A stretch of 64,000 nt of DNA from Xestospongia bergquistia (lineage: Eukaryota; Porifera; Demospongiae; Haplosclerida; Petrosiidae), in contig OZ014415.1 in the NCBI GenBank assembly GCA_963965975.1, positions 8,471,057 through 8,535,056 on the forward strand, written 5' to 3'. Below, in pieces: positions 12,947 through 25,553 of the stretch. The notes under the pieces are model-generated. The model made no database searches, was not told the DNA's origin, and worked only from the letters and a program-made list of their open reading frames with translations. The stretch's first letter is position 1, and each line of letters starts with the position of its first letter. The position numbers and the translations under genes were made by a program.

Positions 12947-15452
12947 ATGGAATCAGGAAGTGGTTAGTTAAATTTATTTTCATCTTCCTTGATGAGCTTA
13001 ATTATTACTAATAGGAGAGAGTGCCTGTAACACTGGGTGTGATGGTAAGTGGGCAGTCAGTATTATATGTCCTCTTTCTATTTATTCAACCACTGCTGAT
13101 ATAATTTTTATTTACTTCTAGAGAAGAAAGTACCATTGTGGATGTTTTATGCGATTGGATTAATTATAATTTTAATTATATCAATGGCTGTTATAACAAT
13201 ATTGCTTATAGTAAGAAGGTTAGCAAGCTGTCTCAAATAAAACAAAAGTTATTATGTTTTATTATAGTTGTAGAATCTGCAAGAAAATCAGAATCTTCAG
13301 GAAAACTAAACAACAGTAAATTGAAACTAATTAAATTAAAATAATTAAATGACCACGTTTCCTTAGATATTCTGTAACTTATTATGACAACATGGTTGAT
13401 CCGATCTTGGGAGGTGAGTAAAATAATGTGGACAAAGATCATAGTACATTATTTCTGTTTATTTATGTTTCTAGAATTATTACAACAAATGTCTAATACT
13501 AATAGTTTCAATAGGAACAATTCAAATGATCGGTCTGGTGTTGTGCAAACTGTATCTTTGAATACGGAAATACAGGATCATGACTCAGCAGATACAGCAA
13601 ATGATGAAGAAGAAACATCTAATTTGAGCCCTGCTTTGATTGGTACAGTAGTAACTAATCAAACAGCTGTCCAATCAAATACCAATGAGATTCATATTGA
13701 TGAATCTCTGCTCACTCCACTTGCTACCAAAGTCATTAGAGAGAGTGTATATGATCGTTTACCTGTAACACAACAAGAAACAAAAAATCAGGCTACCGTA
13801 ACTGTATACTCAAAAGAAAAGAAAGATGAAAGGTATGTGTAAGATTCTATGCATATAGGAGGGTTATGTATCACTTAAGCTGTCCACACCTTGGAATATG
13901 ATAGATAATAGACAGTGGTATAGGAATAGGGTCTCCCAATAATTGTGCAAGAGGGACACATATAATACCAACCTGCATAGTTAGCTATCAAGTAGGTCTG
14001 AAACAATCCCAATCTTACCTGTCTCTCTACGTCATTGCTAGATGCTATATCAACATCTTACAGTTCATTTTTCTTCCCATTTTAAGCTTTAGCATTATAA
14101 TCAAATATATTATACAACTCTATCTGATGACATGAATTTTATTTCCTGATAGTGTTCAATACACTAATACAGTATCTCTATTGGGTTCTGCATCACAAGA
14201 GTGTTATGATGATAACGAAAATGACCAGGAATCATATGATTATGATGACATTGATTCTTTTGTTGGGAATAGTAGTAGAGAGGATCTGTCAGACGATATC
14301 GATGGACCTGCAAGGAGACTACCAGGTGAGGAAAATGCAAGACGCTCTGCGTACTACATCTACATTCCTGAAACAGGAGTTGAAGGGATTTACACTGTTC
14401 CTGATAACGTTGAAAGGAACAACGAATATTGTCCCATTATTAGTGAACCTGATCCATCAGTCAGACCAGTAGACGAAGGGATTTATACTCTTCCTGATTT
14501 AAATGACCCCAATCAATGGCAGTCCTCAATATATAATACTATTGATGAAGTAGAACAGTTTCCCTCCGACAAAAACTATAGCTATGCTGAACCACACATG
14601 CTATGTACATCAGAGGAGCCAATAGGAGAAGTTAGAGCTGAAGGTAATAATAAATCAAACTTAGGATATGATTACGCTGCTCATCATAAACTTCAATCCT
14701 CAATTTCTTCAGTAACTGTTAGAGGTATTGTAAAAGCTAAAAAAGAGAGTGCTCGTCAAATGAAAAGTGCTAATGCTGTTGGTGCAAGCACTGATCAACA
14801 AAAAGTAAACGATCATCATTATGAAAATTTTAATGTAAAAGACATACCCAAAAAATGGGACAGTGATCTGTTTTCAACAGTGAGAGCAGAGGTATCTGAC
14901 CCTTCCACTCAATCTTTGTCACACAATAATACTCAAAAATTATTGAAATCCAAAGGACACTATGAGAACACTTCTGGAATTAATGACAATGATGATTATT
15001 TTGTTAGTTCAAAGGATTGGATGAGAACAAACTCTTTACCATCTGGTTCATGTCAAACAGCTGTTGGCCGTTTGCCCCCACCACTTACTGATAAAACTCC
15101 ACCATCTTCTCACACATACATGCTAATCTTTAAAAGAGATATGTATAAACACGACTATGATTTACCAAAAGAATTTTCTTTAGAGTCTTCTGCCTCTCAG
15201 CCAACAAACGCAACAGATATGCTTGGATTACATAAAGAACGGCGTCGACTGAGTTATGATGGGAAAAATCCTAAAACACACAAGTATGAAAATCAGTCCA
15301 TGTGGATGAAAGGGACTAGTAAAACAATCTCACCTTCATCAATGAGCACATATACTAAGATAGAGAAACAGTTATGTGAAGACGATGGTGTATACATGTT
15401 AGCGGACACGAGTCCTGTTACATCTCCAGTCAAAACTACTACAGACAAATAA
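12947..15452 (+). CDS. Unrecognised single-pass membrane adaptor rich in phosphotyrosine-type motifs
   Basis: Six exons join exactly in frame (12947-12962, 13015-13044, 13122-13218, 13367-13413, 13475-13832, 14153-15452) to 615 aa. There is no signal peptide: about 20 extracellular residues with two Cys (C10, C14), one TM helix at about residues 25-46, then RR and a cytoplasmic tail of about 570 aa that is acidic, Ser/Asn-rich and without a folded domain I recognise. The tail is studded with tyrosines in SH2-ligand contexts: YxN sites (YDNM, YTNT, YENF, YENT, YENQ; GRB2 type), YxxP sites (YTVP, YTLP, YDLP; CRK/NCK type) and Yxx[IL] sites (YCPI, YNTI, YTKI). EGIYT[VL]PD occurs twice. The layout resembles LAT-type transmembrane adaptors or large docking proteins. 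I could not assign a family. Gene structure is well supported; the role is inference. Confidence 0.75.
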
Positions 15453-15466
15453 ATTATTTTTTTAAA

Positions 15467-15472
15467 AATAAA
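15467..15472 (+). terminator. Poly(A) signal AATAAA of the adaptor gene
   Basis: AATAAA 15 bp after the stop codon. Another AATAAA overlaps the stop codon itself. Confidence 0.5.
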
Positions 15473-15549
15473 TTCTATGTTTATTTGAAAACAGTAACAT
15501 AATCTAGTGAGTATATTATGTTTGTATAATGTATCTTGTCTCAGGTTCT

Positions 15550-16056
15550 CTATGTTGAGTAGAATCCTCCATCGTCTTTGCGCGAGTAGCCTCTATTTGT
15601 TGCTTCAGAATGGTGACTTTCAATAGCTAATCCTTTTGCACTGTTCACTGTGGTCTTTCTTGGCTCACTATATGTCACCAGCTCTTTCTCTTCCAGTGTT
15701 ATAGGCCTTGGTATAATTGGACGATTCTTTAATATTCGTCCATGAGGTAGGTTAATGGTTTCTGGTTGAACTAGAGTTTCGGCCTTAGATTTCATGATCT
15801 CCTCACTATGATTATATTGACACTTTAAAACAAGGTCTAAGCTGTCATTGGGAGCCTGGGGATCATAGTAATACACATGTCTCCTAGTACTGGCCAGAGT
15901 AGGAGTATCGTTGAGGCGAGACCATGGGTTTGCCTGTTTGGGGTCCAATTTCAAGATATCTGGAGAGTTCTGTGAAGCATTTTTATCAGGAGACGCTTTG
16001 ACAAAGTTGGCATCGTTTTCCAAACGAGGGTAAGGGTAAGGATCTCTATTGGACAT
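15550..16056 (-). CDS. CFAP276: Cilia- and flagella-associated protein 276 (C1orf194-like)
   Basis: A microtubule inner protein of motile-cilium doublets. Intronless, 168 aa. The start MSNRDPYPYPRLENDANF, the central NPWSRLNDTPTLASTRRHVY followed by YYDPQAPNDSLDLVLKCQY, the LPHGRILK segment and the extreme C-terminus NRGYSRKDDGGFYST all match the CFAP276/C1orf194 family in order and spacing. It is convergent with the adaptor gene; the two stop codons are about 100 bp apart. An RFX X-box sits 18 bp upstream of the start codon. The product has no membrane segment or catalytic site; it is a short, mostly extended structural protein. Confidence 0.9.
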   Translation of the reverse strand: MSNRDPYPYPRLENDANFVKASPDKNASQNSPDILKLDPKQANPWSRLNDTPTLASTRRHVYYYDPQAPNDSLDLVLKCQYNHSEEIMKSKAETLVQPETINLPHGRILKNRPIIPRPITLEEKELVTYSEPRKTTVNSAKGLAIESHHSEATNRGYSRKDDGGFYST

Positions 16057-16073
16057 TATTGCAAGGTTGTTAT

Positions 16074-16087
16074 GTTGTCATGGTAAC
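16074..16087. promoter_or_regulatory. RFX-type X-box upstream of CFAP276
   Basis: GTTGTCATGGTAAC fits the X-box consensus RYYNYYATRRNRAC at every position and lies 18 bp upstream of the CFAP276 ATG. It may sit in the 5' UTR or core promoter. The same 14-mer occurs twice more in the window outside promoters, so chance or repeat origin cannot be excluded. Confidence 0.6.
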
Positions 16088-16306
16088 GTCAAAGGTGTGG
16101 CAGTTAATTACGTGGGTGTGGCATTAGCAAAACTGAGCATTGTCTCTACTATAAATCTCATCAAAAATAATCACAGCAACAGTGATTTCCTGAGACATTT
16201 CAGTGATACTTCTCATTCCTTCTTTCTCAAACTGTTTGGATTCACCTTGGAAACCCATGCACAAAATATTAATCCTCAAGAATCAAAACGATATTACTAT
16301 GGATCT

Positions 16307-16378
16307 GCGTTGGTGGTGTAATGGTTAGCATTGTTGCCTTCCAAGCAGTAGATCCGGGTTCGATTCCCGGCCAACGCA
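16307..16378 (+). tRNA. tRNA-Gly (anticodon UCC)
   Basis: A 72-base cloverleaf. The acceptor stem pairs GCGTTGG with CCAACGC plus discriminator A. The D-arm region GTGTAATGGTTAG doubles as the A box. The anticodon stem-loop has CTTCCAA with anticodon TCC at 16340-16342. The T-arm CCGGGTTCGATTCCCGG contains the B box. There is no intron and no encoded CCA. A run of five T follows as Pol III terminator. Confidence 0.97.
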
Positions 16379-16383
16379 TTTTT
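16379..16383 (+). terminator. Pol III oligo-T terminator of tRNA-Gly
   Basis: TTTTT directly after the tRNA discriminator base. Confidence 0.85.
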
Positions 16384-16418
16384 CCATCCTTCCCATTTTT
16401 TTGTCAATCTAAACAATT

Positions 16419-17464
16419 ATGAAGAAGGTCTCAGTGACCAGATGGGCAACTTTTTTGAGTGCTGGAATACTGGCATCTGTGACTCGGTATGCAATGAGAA
16501 GAAAGAAGTGGTTGGAAAAGAAACTCTGTGATGGAAGTGATTGTTCAACAAATAACGTTAGTCAATGGAGTCACAATACATTCACTCATATTTAGGTTGA
16601 TAGATTCATGAACAAGACTATTTTAATAACAGGAGCAGCTGGAGATATAGGATCAGTAACAGCATATGCATTTGCTCATCGAGGAGCTACGATTGTATTA
16701 GTAGATTTGGCCAGCACACAACAGAAGTTATTAGACCATCAGAAAAATCTGATAAAAGAAGGAGCTAAAAGTGTCTATGTCTTAACAGCTGATGTCACAA
16801 AAGTTGAAGATGTTCAGACAATGGTTTCAGATACAGTAAAAAATTGTGGTCAAATTGATTGCTTCTTCAATAATGCTGGCATCCAAGGAGAATTGTTACC
16901 TTTGTATGAACAATCAGATGAAATGTTTCAACGTACAATACAAGTTAATTTATATGGTGTCTTCCTAGGAATGAAGTATGTCTCAAGAGCCATGATAGAG
17001 GCACAACAAAGCGGAGGGGTCATAGTGAACACAGCCAGTATGGCTGGTCTTATGGGTCCTCCAAATATGACTGCTTATGCTGCATCTAAACATGGGGTTG
17101 TTGGAATGACAAAAACAGGTGCTAAAGATTTAGCTCCTTATAATATTCGTGTGTGTGCTATTGCTCCTGGGCTATTGGAAGGAAAAATGTGGGAGGACCA
17201 AGTAAAAGGAAGAGCAAAAGTTAGAAAAAAGCAAGAAGGTAAGAAAAAAATAAATATTTTTATATACATATTGTTTTAGGTAAAGATGGTGAATTAACTC
17301 CTTATGAAATCGAGTTACAGGAAAAGAGAATGCTCAAAGCCACACCTCTTAAGCGATTAGGTCGTTTATCTGAGGTAGCAGAGGTCGTTGTCTTTTTGTG
17401 TAGTGAAAGGGCCTCTTATATGACTGGTACAGTTATTAGTATTGATGGTGGAAGACTCCAGTAA
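16419..17464 (+). CDS. Membrane-anchored classical short-chain dehydrogenase/reductase
   Basis: Three exons (16419-16556, 16596-17238, 17280-17464) give 321 aa. Residues about 8-25 (WATFLSAGILASVTRYAM) form a likely membrane anchor followed by basic residues. A complete classical SDR domain follows: cofactor motif TGAAGDIG, Asp after strand 2 (IVLVDLAS, which favours NAD(H) over NADP(H)), TADVT, NNAG, catalytic Ser in NTASMAG and YAASK with the Tyr/Lys pair, then APG and the C-terminal ASYMTGTVISIDGG loop. The substrate is unknown. The C-terminal half resembles bacterial FabG-like enzymes, but two short introns (39 and 41 bp) show it is a resident nuclear gene. It lies 120 bp upstream of GET3 on the same strand; no functional link is evident. 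Confidence 0.88.
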
Positions 17465-17583
17465 TATTGATATTATTATTATTATATACAGCTAATAATA
17501 ATTAATGTGAAATTGTGAAATTTAATTTTTATAGTAATGAAAATTTACACGTTTATCGACTCAAATTTTATTATCGACTTAAA

Positions 17584-19726
17584 ATGGCCTGTGCATCAGA
17601 TAAAGGAAATGTTGTTGAAGAAGAAGAAGAAGAGTTAGAGCCGTCTTTAAATAATGTTTTAGAGCAGTCATCTTTGAAATGGATCTTTGTAGGCGGGAAA
17701 GGAGGAGTGGGAAAGACTACTTGTAGGTATGGGCCAGACTCATTCCCAAACCGTATTAGTATGAGACTTGGTCAGGACTAACTTATTTTTTTTTGTGTTG
17801 TTTTTTATAGTTGCAGTCTTGCTGTGTTGTTGTCAAGGATACGAGAGAATGTGTTACTTATTTCTACTGATCCAGCTCACAACATTTCAGATGCTTTTGA
17901 TCAAAAGTTTTCAAAGTTCCCAACTCAAATTCGTGGTTATCAGAACCTTTTTGCAATGGTTAACACAATATTTTGTTTAATAATTTTATACTTTTAATGT
18001 AAAGATAGAGTAATAATTTCTTTTCTTTTAATTAGGAAATTGATCCTGAAGTATTGGATAAAGATGAGATTGAAGATGAACTAAACCAAAGTGAAAGTAT
18101 GTATGGATGCATAAACTTCCTATGGATACACACATGCTTGATAAATGGATACATAAACAATAAATGGATGCATGTATTTAAAATGTGATTCAATAGATGT
18201 ATTCTGATTATAGATATATAACAATTAAATGAATAGGATCAATCTCTAGGTGGTCTGACAGGTTTAGCTAAAGAACTCTTGCAAGATTTAGCTGGATCAT
18301 TGCCTGGTATAGATGAAGCTAAGAGCTTTATACAAGTTATGAGGTATATAAAATTATGATTGATTGCCTTGTCAAAATTATGTATATTATAATGTAGTCT
18401 TGTGCAAGAATTGAAATTCTCAGTTGTTGTGTTTGATACTGCTCCAACTGGTCATACTATTCGTTTCTTATCAATGCCTCAAGTATTTGAGAAAGGCATT
18501 TCAAAATTGTCACAATTGAAGTCTCACTTTGGTCCTTTAATGAGTCAGGTTTGTTAAAAATGACAAAGATACTAGTCATTTTTTATTCTCAATTTTATAG
18601 CTTATGCCTGCAATGGGAGTGACTGGAGATAATGAAATGCAAATTGTTCAACAACTTCCAGTTATCAAGCAAATTAATGAGGAATTTAGAGACGCTGTAT
18701 GTCCAACATTTATTGAGTAAATGCTATATTTATTGTTTTCTGCCTTTAGAACAAATCGACATTCATTTGTGTGTGTATTCCAGAGTTCCTTTCTCTTTAT
18801 GAGACAGAGAGACTAGTACAGCATTTGACCAAAATGAATATAGATGTACATAATATTGTAGTCAATCAATTGTTAAGGCCAGAGAAAAATGACAAAGGTA
18901 AATGTTTTTTAAGTCAACACACTTAAGTTCTGATGGTAGCTATCCTGGGCCACTGTAGTAAGACCTGATGTTTACTAGTTTAGAGCTTACTAATGGTAGC
19001 TGTCTTAGGTCACTGTTGTAAGTACTGATGTTTACTAGTCTAGAGTTTACTAATGGTAGCTATCCTAGGTCACTGTGGTAAGTACTGATGTTCACTAGTC
19101 TAGAGTTTACTAATGGTAGCTATCCTAGGTCACCGTAGTAAGTACTGATGTTCACTAGTCTAGAGTTTACTAATGGTAGCTATCCTAGGTCACTGTGGTA
19201 AGTACTGATGTTCACTAGTCTAGAGTTTACTAATGGTAGCTATCCTAGGTCACTGTAGTAAGTACTGATGTTCACTAGTCTAGAGTTTACTAATGGTAGC
19301 TATCCTAGGTCACTGTGGTAAGTACTGATGTTCACTAGTCTAGAGTTTACTAATGGTAGCTATCCTAGGTCACTGTGGTAAGTACTGATGTTCACTAGTC
19401 TAGGGCTTACTAATGGTAGCTATCCTAGGTCACAGTGGTAAGTACTAATGTTCATTGTTTATATAAATTGCTATCATTTACAATCTTGTTATTCTATCAG
19501 GAGACATTCCGTGCAAAATGTGTGCCTCGAGGCACAAAGTTCAAAGTACATATTTAGAACAAGTCAGTTATATCATATTATATTACTTATGACATCATCT
19601 TATCAGATTTATGAACTGTATGAAGACTTTCATATTATTGAGTGTCCTCTGTTGGAACAAGAAGTAAGAGGAAGAGAGAAACTTGAACTGTTTAGTAAGT
19701 ACTTGGTTTCAGATAAAAAAGACTAA
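17584..19726 (+). CDS. GET3: GET3/ASNA1 (TRC40) tail-anchored protein targeting ATPase
   Basis: Cytosolic homodimeric ATPase that delivers tail-anchored membrane proteins to the ER. Nine exons: 17584-17726, 17811-17958, about 18036-18095, 18237-18343, 18398-18548, 18601-18696, 18750-18897, 19501-19562, 19607-19726; about 344 aa, the family length. Motifs: acidic N-terminus, deviant Walker [11 protein letters not shown], switch [13 protein letters not shown], switch [21 protein letters not shown] nucleotide-base motif, the zinc-binding CKMC of the dimer interface, and the terminal [18 protein letters not shown]. The start at 17584 (MACASDKGN) is the first ATG in frame. The junction after 18095 needs an exon end at phase 0, but the nearest GT donors give phase 1 or 2; see findings. 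Intron 8 holds the first 60-bp tandem array. Confidence 0.93.
18926..19452 (+). repeat. 60-bp tandem array A (GET3 intron 8)
   Basis: Almost nine head-to-tail copies of a 60-bp unit containing ACTAATGGTAGCTATCCTAG, GTCACTG and GGTAAGTACTGATG. Copies in the middle are nearly identical, edge copies diverge. The repeat family recurs at about 22757, 52463 and 58538. Confidence 0.95.
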
Positions 19727-20187
19727 TTTTTTGATTTAAATTTTTTGCTCAAAGTTGATAACTTTGACTTTCAAAATTTTCCAATGTTAGCATTAGATTT
19801 TATTTATTTATGTGGTACATTTTTTTCAGTAAATCACAACAACACACACACATATATTAACGGCCCATTGATCTCTATAATATAGTTACAATATAATGAA
19901 TTATTCTCACGAGAACAGGCAAAGAAATTGTTGTAAAGATCATATAACTATCTACAAACAATATCTGAATTACTTTGCTTGACGAAAAATGACGGATAAA
20001 TAGTGTGTGAGAAAATAAAGAACTAACAACAATGATGTCAAGAGTGTTGACACAAAACTTTAAAAATAAACTAATAATTTTCTCTTTGAGAGAAAATGAA
20101 AAAAAAAAGAAATGGAATGACACAAGGAAAAAATGATTTCTCCACATCAATACAAAAATGGAGGGGAAAAAGTTAAAGAGATAACAA

Positions 20188-23395
<3,208 letters not shown>

Positions 23396-23665
23396 TGAAT
23401 AAAGTGTATGGAGTTGATTTACAGTGTAAAGGTCAAAGTAAACAGCTTTATTGACGCTAAAATATAAATCACACGAGAATTATGAATCTCTACTTGTTTA
23501 CCTTGTCTGGAAGTAGATTTGTGAAGAGTAGTTAGAGCTAATGTCCAATGTTGTCTTTAATATTCAACTAAGGGGATCACCATTTTCTTTATGTATACTG
23601 TTACCACGTGATGGTCACGTGGTGTATTTCCATTCACATGGTGGCAGGAACTTCGAGACACAGAG
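23396..23665. promoter_or_regulatory. Divergent SYK/TECR promoter with an E-box palindrome
   Basis: The two start codons are 270 bp apart. At 23604-23622, CCACGTGA-TGG-TCACGTGG forms a perfect inverted repeat holding two CACGTG E-boxes (23605-23610, 23616-23621), sites for bHLH-ZIP factors such as USF, MITF/TFE or MYC. Binding is inferred. Confidence 0.6.
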
Positions 23666-25248
23666 ATGAAGGTCAGTGAGCTAGAAATTACTAATGCAAC
23701 TGCGAGTTCTCTCACTAGTTGCTATGCAATGTACGGACAGTTATGTGTCCGCCTTAAGCTATTTCTATATTTTAAGATATAGAGTCTACTCAGATGAGCC
23801 ACTCCCCTCTTTAAATGATATCATATATCATATTATTCTTTTATAGATTGAAGTGCTTCATATAAAGTCTGGAAAGACTTTGTGTACATTGGAAGGAGTA
23901 AGTAGAAAATATTGTCTTATTTTTAACATGTACATATTATATTATTAAATGCAACAGCTGAATACATACAACTCAATCTAAAAATTTAATCCTGATGTCA
24001 TATTGAATTATACTAGCAGTTATACATGTATTGCCACAAATATTATTTATATCAGTCATTATAGCAGCTGTATTTCCTTCTATACAGCTAACTCCAGAAT
24101 CTACCATAACTGCAGTAAAACAATCATATGCTAAGAAAAGTAAGTCCCATTACAAGTTATGTAATATTTTTATATATTTATTAATATATAAATATATCTG
24201 TTCTGTCTTTTGATATTTCTTTCTAATTTCCTTCTCAGATCCTAAATATTATGTCGATCGACAGCAATTCAAGCTTTCACAAGACCGAAGTAAGCTTCCA
24301 TGACATCAGATATTATTTTGTTGTCATGGTAACCCTATAGAAGCCAAAGGATTGAATGACGAGGATACTTTGGAATCACTTGGTGTTGAGGATGGTGGTA
24401 GATTGTACTTTAAAGATTTGGGTCCACAGATAGGATGGTCTACAGTAAGGATAACACCTAATGTGATGTGATTATGTATATATTGACTTTTTTATACAAT
24501 AGGTATTTCTTGCTGAATATGCTGGCCCTTTAATTGTGTATTTGTTGTTCTACATTCGGCCATCTTTCATATATGGTCCAGATGTCTCTAAGCAGATGCA
24601 CGTGGTAGTTCAGTAAGTTTAATATTACTTTTGCACTACATATTTATATTATCATTAATTTTTGACAATTAGTAACAATAGAATTTGAAATCTTTTGTTT
24701 ACTCTATTGTCTTCTTTTGTCTGTTAATTAAAAGTTAATTAAAAGTTANNNNNNNNNNNNNNNNNNNNNNNNNNNNNNNNNNNNNNNNNNNNNNNNNNNN
24801 NNNNNNNNNNNNNNNNNNNNNNNNNNNNNNNNNNNNNNNNNNNNNNNNNNNNNNNNNNNNNNNNNNNNNNNNNNNNNNNNNNNNNNNNNNNNNNNNNNNN
24901 NNNNNNNNNNNNNNNNNNNNNNNNNNNNNNNNNNNNNNNNNNNNNNNNAATTAATATTAAAGTATTTATTAAATTAATTGAGGTCATTGTTGTATCTTTT
25001 CTTGCTAATGAAGGGAGGATCTTGGATTGGTTTTGCTATTATGACTCAGTCATTACCAGGTGAGCTAAACACAAACCACACTCCTTCTGGATACGTCACT
25101 TACATCTCCTTTTTCTTTAGCATTTTTCTTTTTCTTTGGTGGGTTCTATCAGATGGCTGTTTGGGCTCAGGGTAAGCATCGACGATACAAGAAAGAGTTT
25201 AAGGATTACCCACGTATCAGGAAAGCTATTGTTCCTTTCCTCATATGA
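23666..25248 (+). CDS. TECR: Trans-2,3-enoyl-CoA reductase (TECR/SC2), middle lost in assembly gap
   Basis: ER enzyme that completes each very-long-chain fatty-acid elongation cycle. Exons seen: 23666-23671 (Met-Lys), 23847-23897, 24088-24139, 24239-24289, 24341-24444, 24503-24612, then after the N run about 25014-25059 and 25121-25248. The N-terminal ubiquitin-like part (LTPESTITAVKQSYAKK), EDGGRLYFKDLGPQIGW, the first membrane segment (VFLAEYAGPLIVYLLFY), GGSWIGFAIMTQSLP and the C-terminal GKHRRYKKEFKDYPRIRKA with IVPFLI match TECR. Roughly 110 residues between the sixth visible exon and the next, including the middle membrane segments, are missing and cannot fit in the 200 N shown. The gene is probably intact in the organism. 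Confidence 0.9.
24749..24948. other. Assembly gap (200 N)
   Basis: Exactly 200 N inside TECR. The round size suggests a placeholder; the missing TECR exons need at least about 330 coding bases plus introns. Confidence 0.95.
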
Positions 25249-25553
25249 AATAGATACAATTAAAACTAATTTTGGTATGAAAATGATTGGTATAGGTTTC
25301 AGGATAAATGATTGAAATACATGTACCTTAGTAATAGACCTAATCTTTTATAAATTTATAATTTTTTTGTAATTAAATTTTTCTCTGTTAATGGTATACA
25401 ATTTATTTCTTTGCACACACAAAAAACAAAATCAACTCTAAACAACTAATTCAACTAATTTCTAAAACTATCAATACTTTGTTCATACTTTGGTTCTAAA
25501 TTGGGGATAAAAAAAGTCAATTAACATCTACTAAAAATTTAGTTTGTTGGAGT

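Noticed and set aside
16049..16321. Plus-strand 90-codon frame running into the tRNA-Gly gene
   Set aside because: It overlaps the CFAP276 promoter and the tRNA, has no family match and no usable ATG context.
24739..24987. Open frame spanning the N run
   Set aside because: It exists only because N bases were read as coding; it carries no information.
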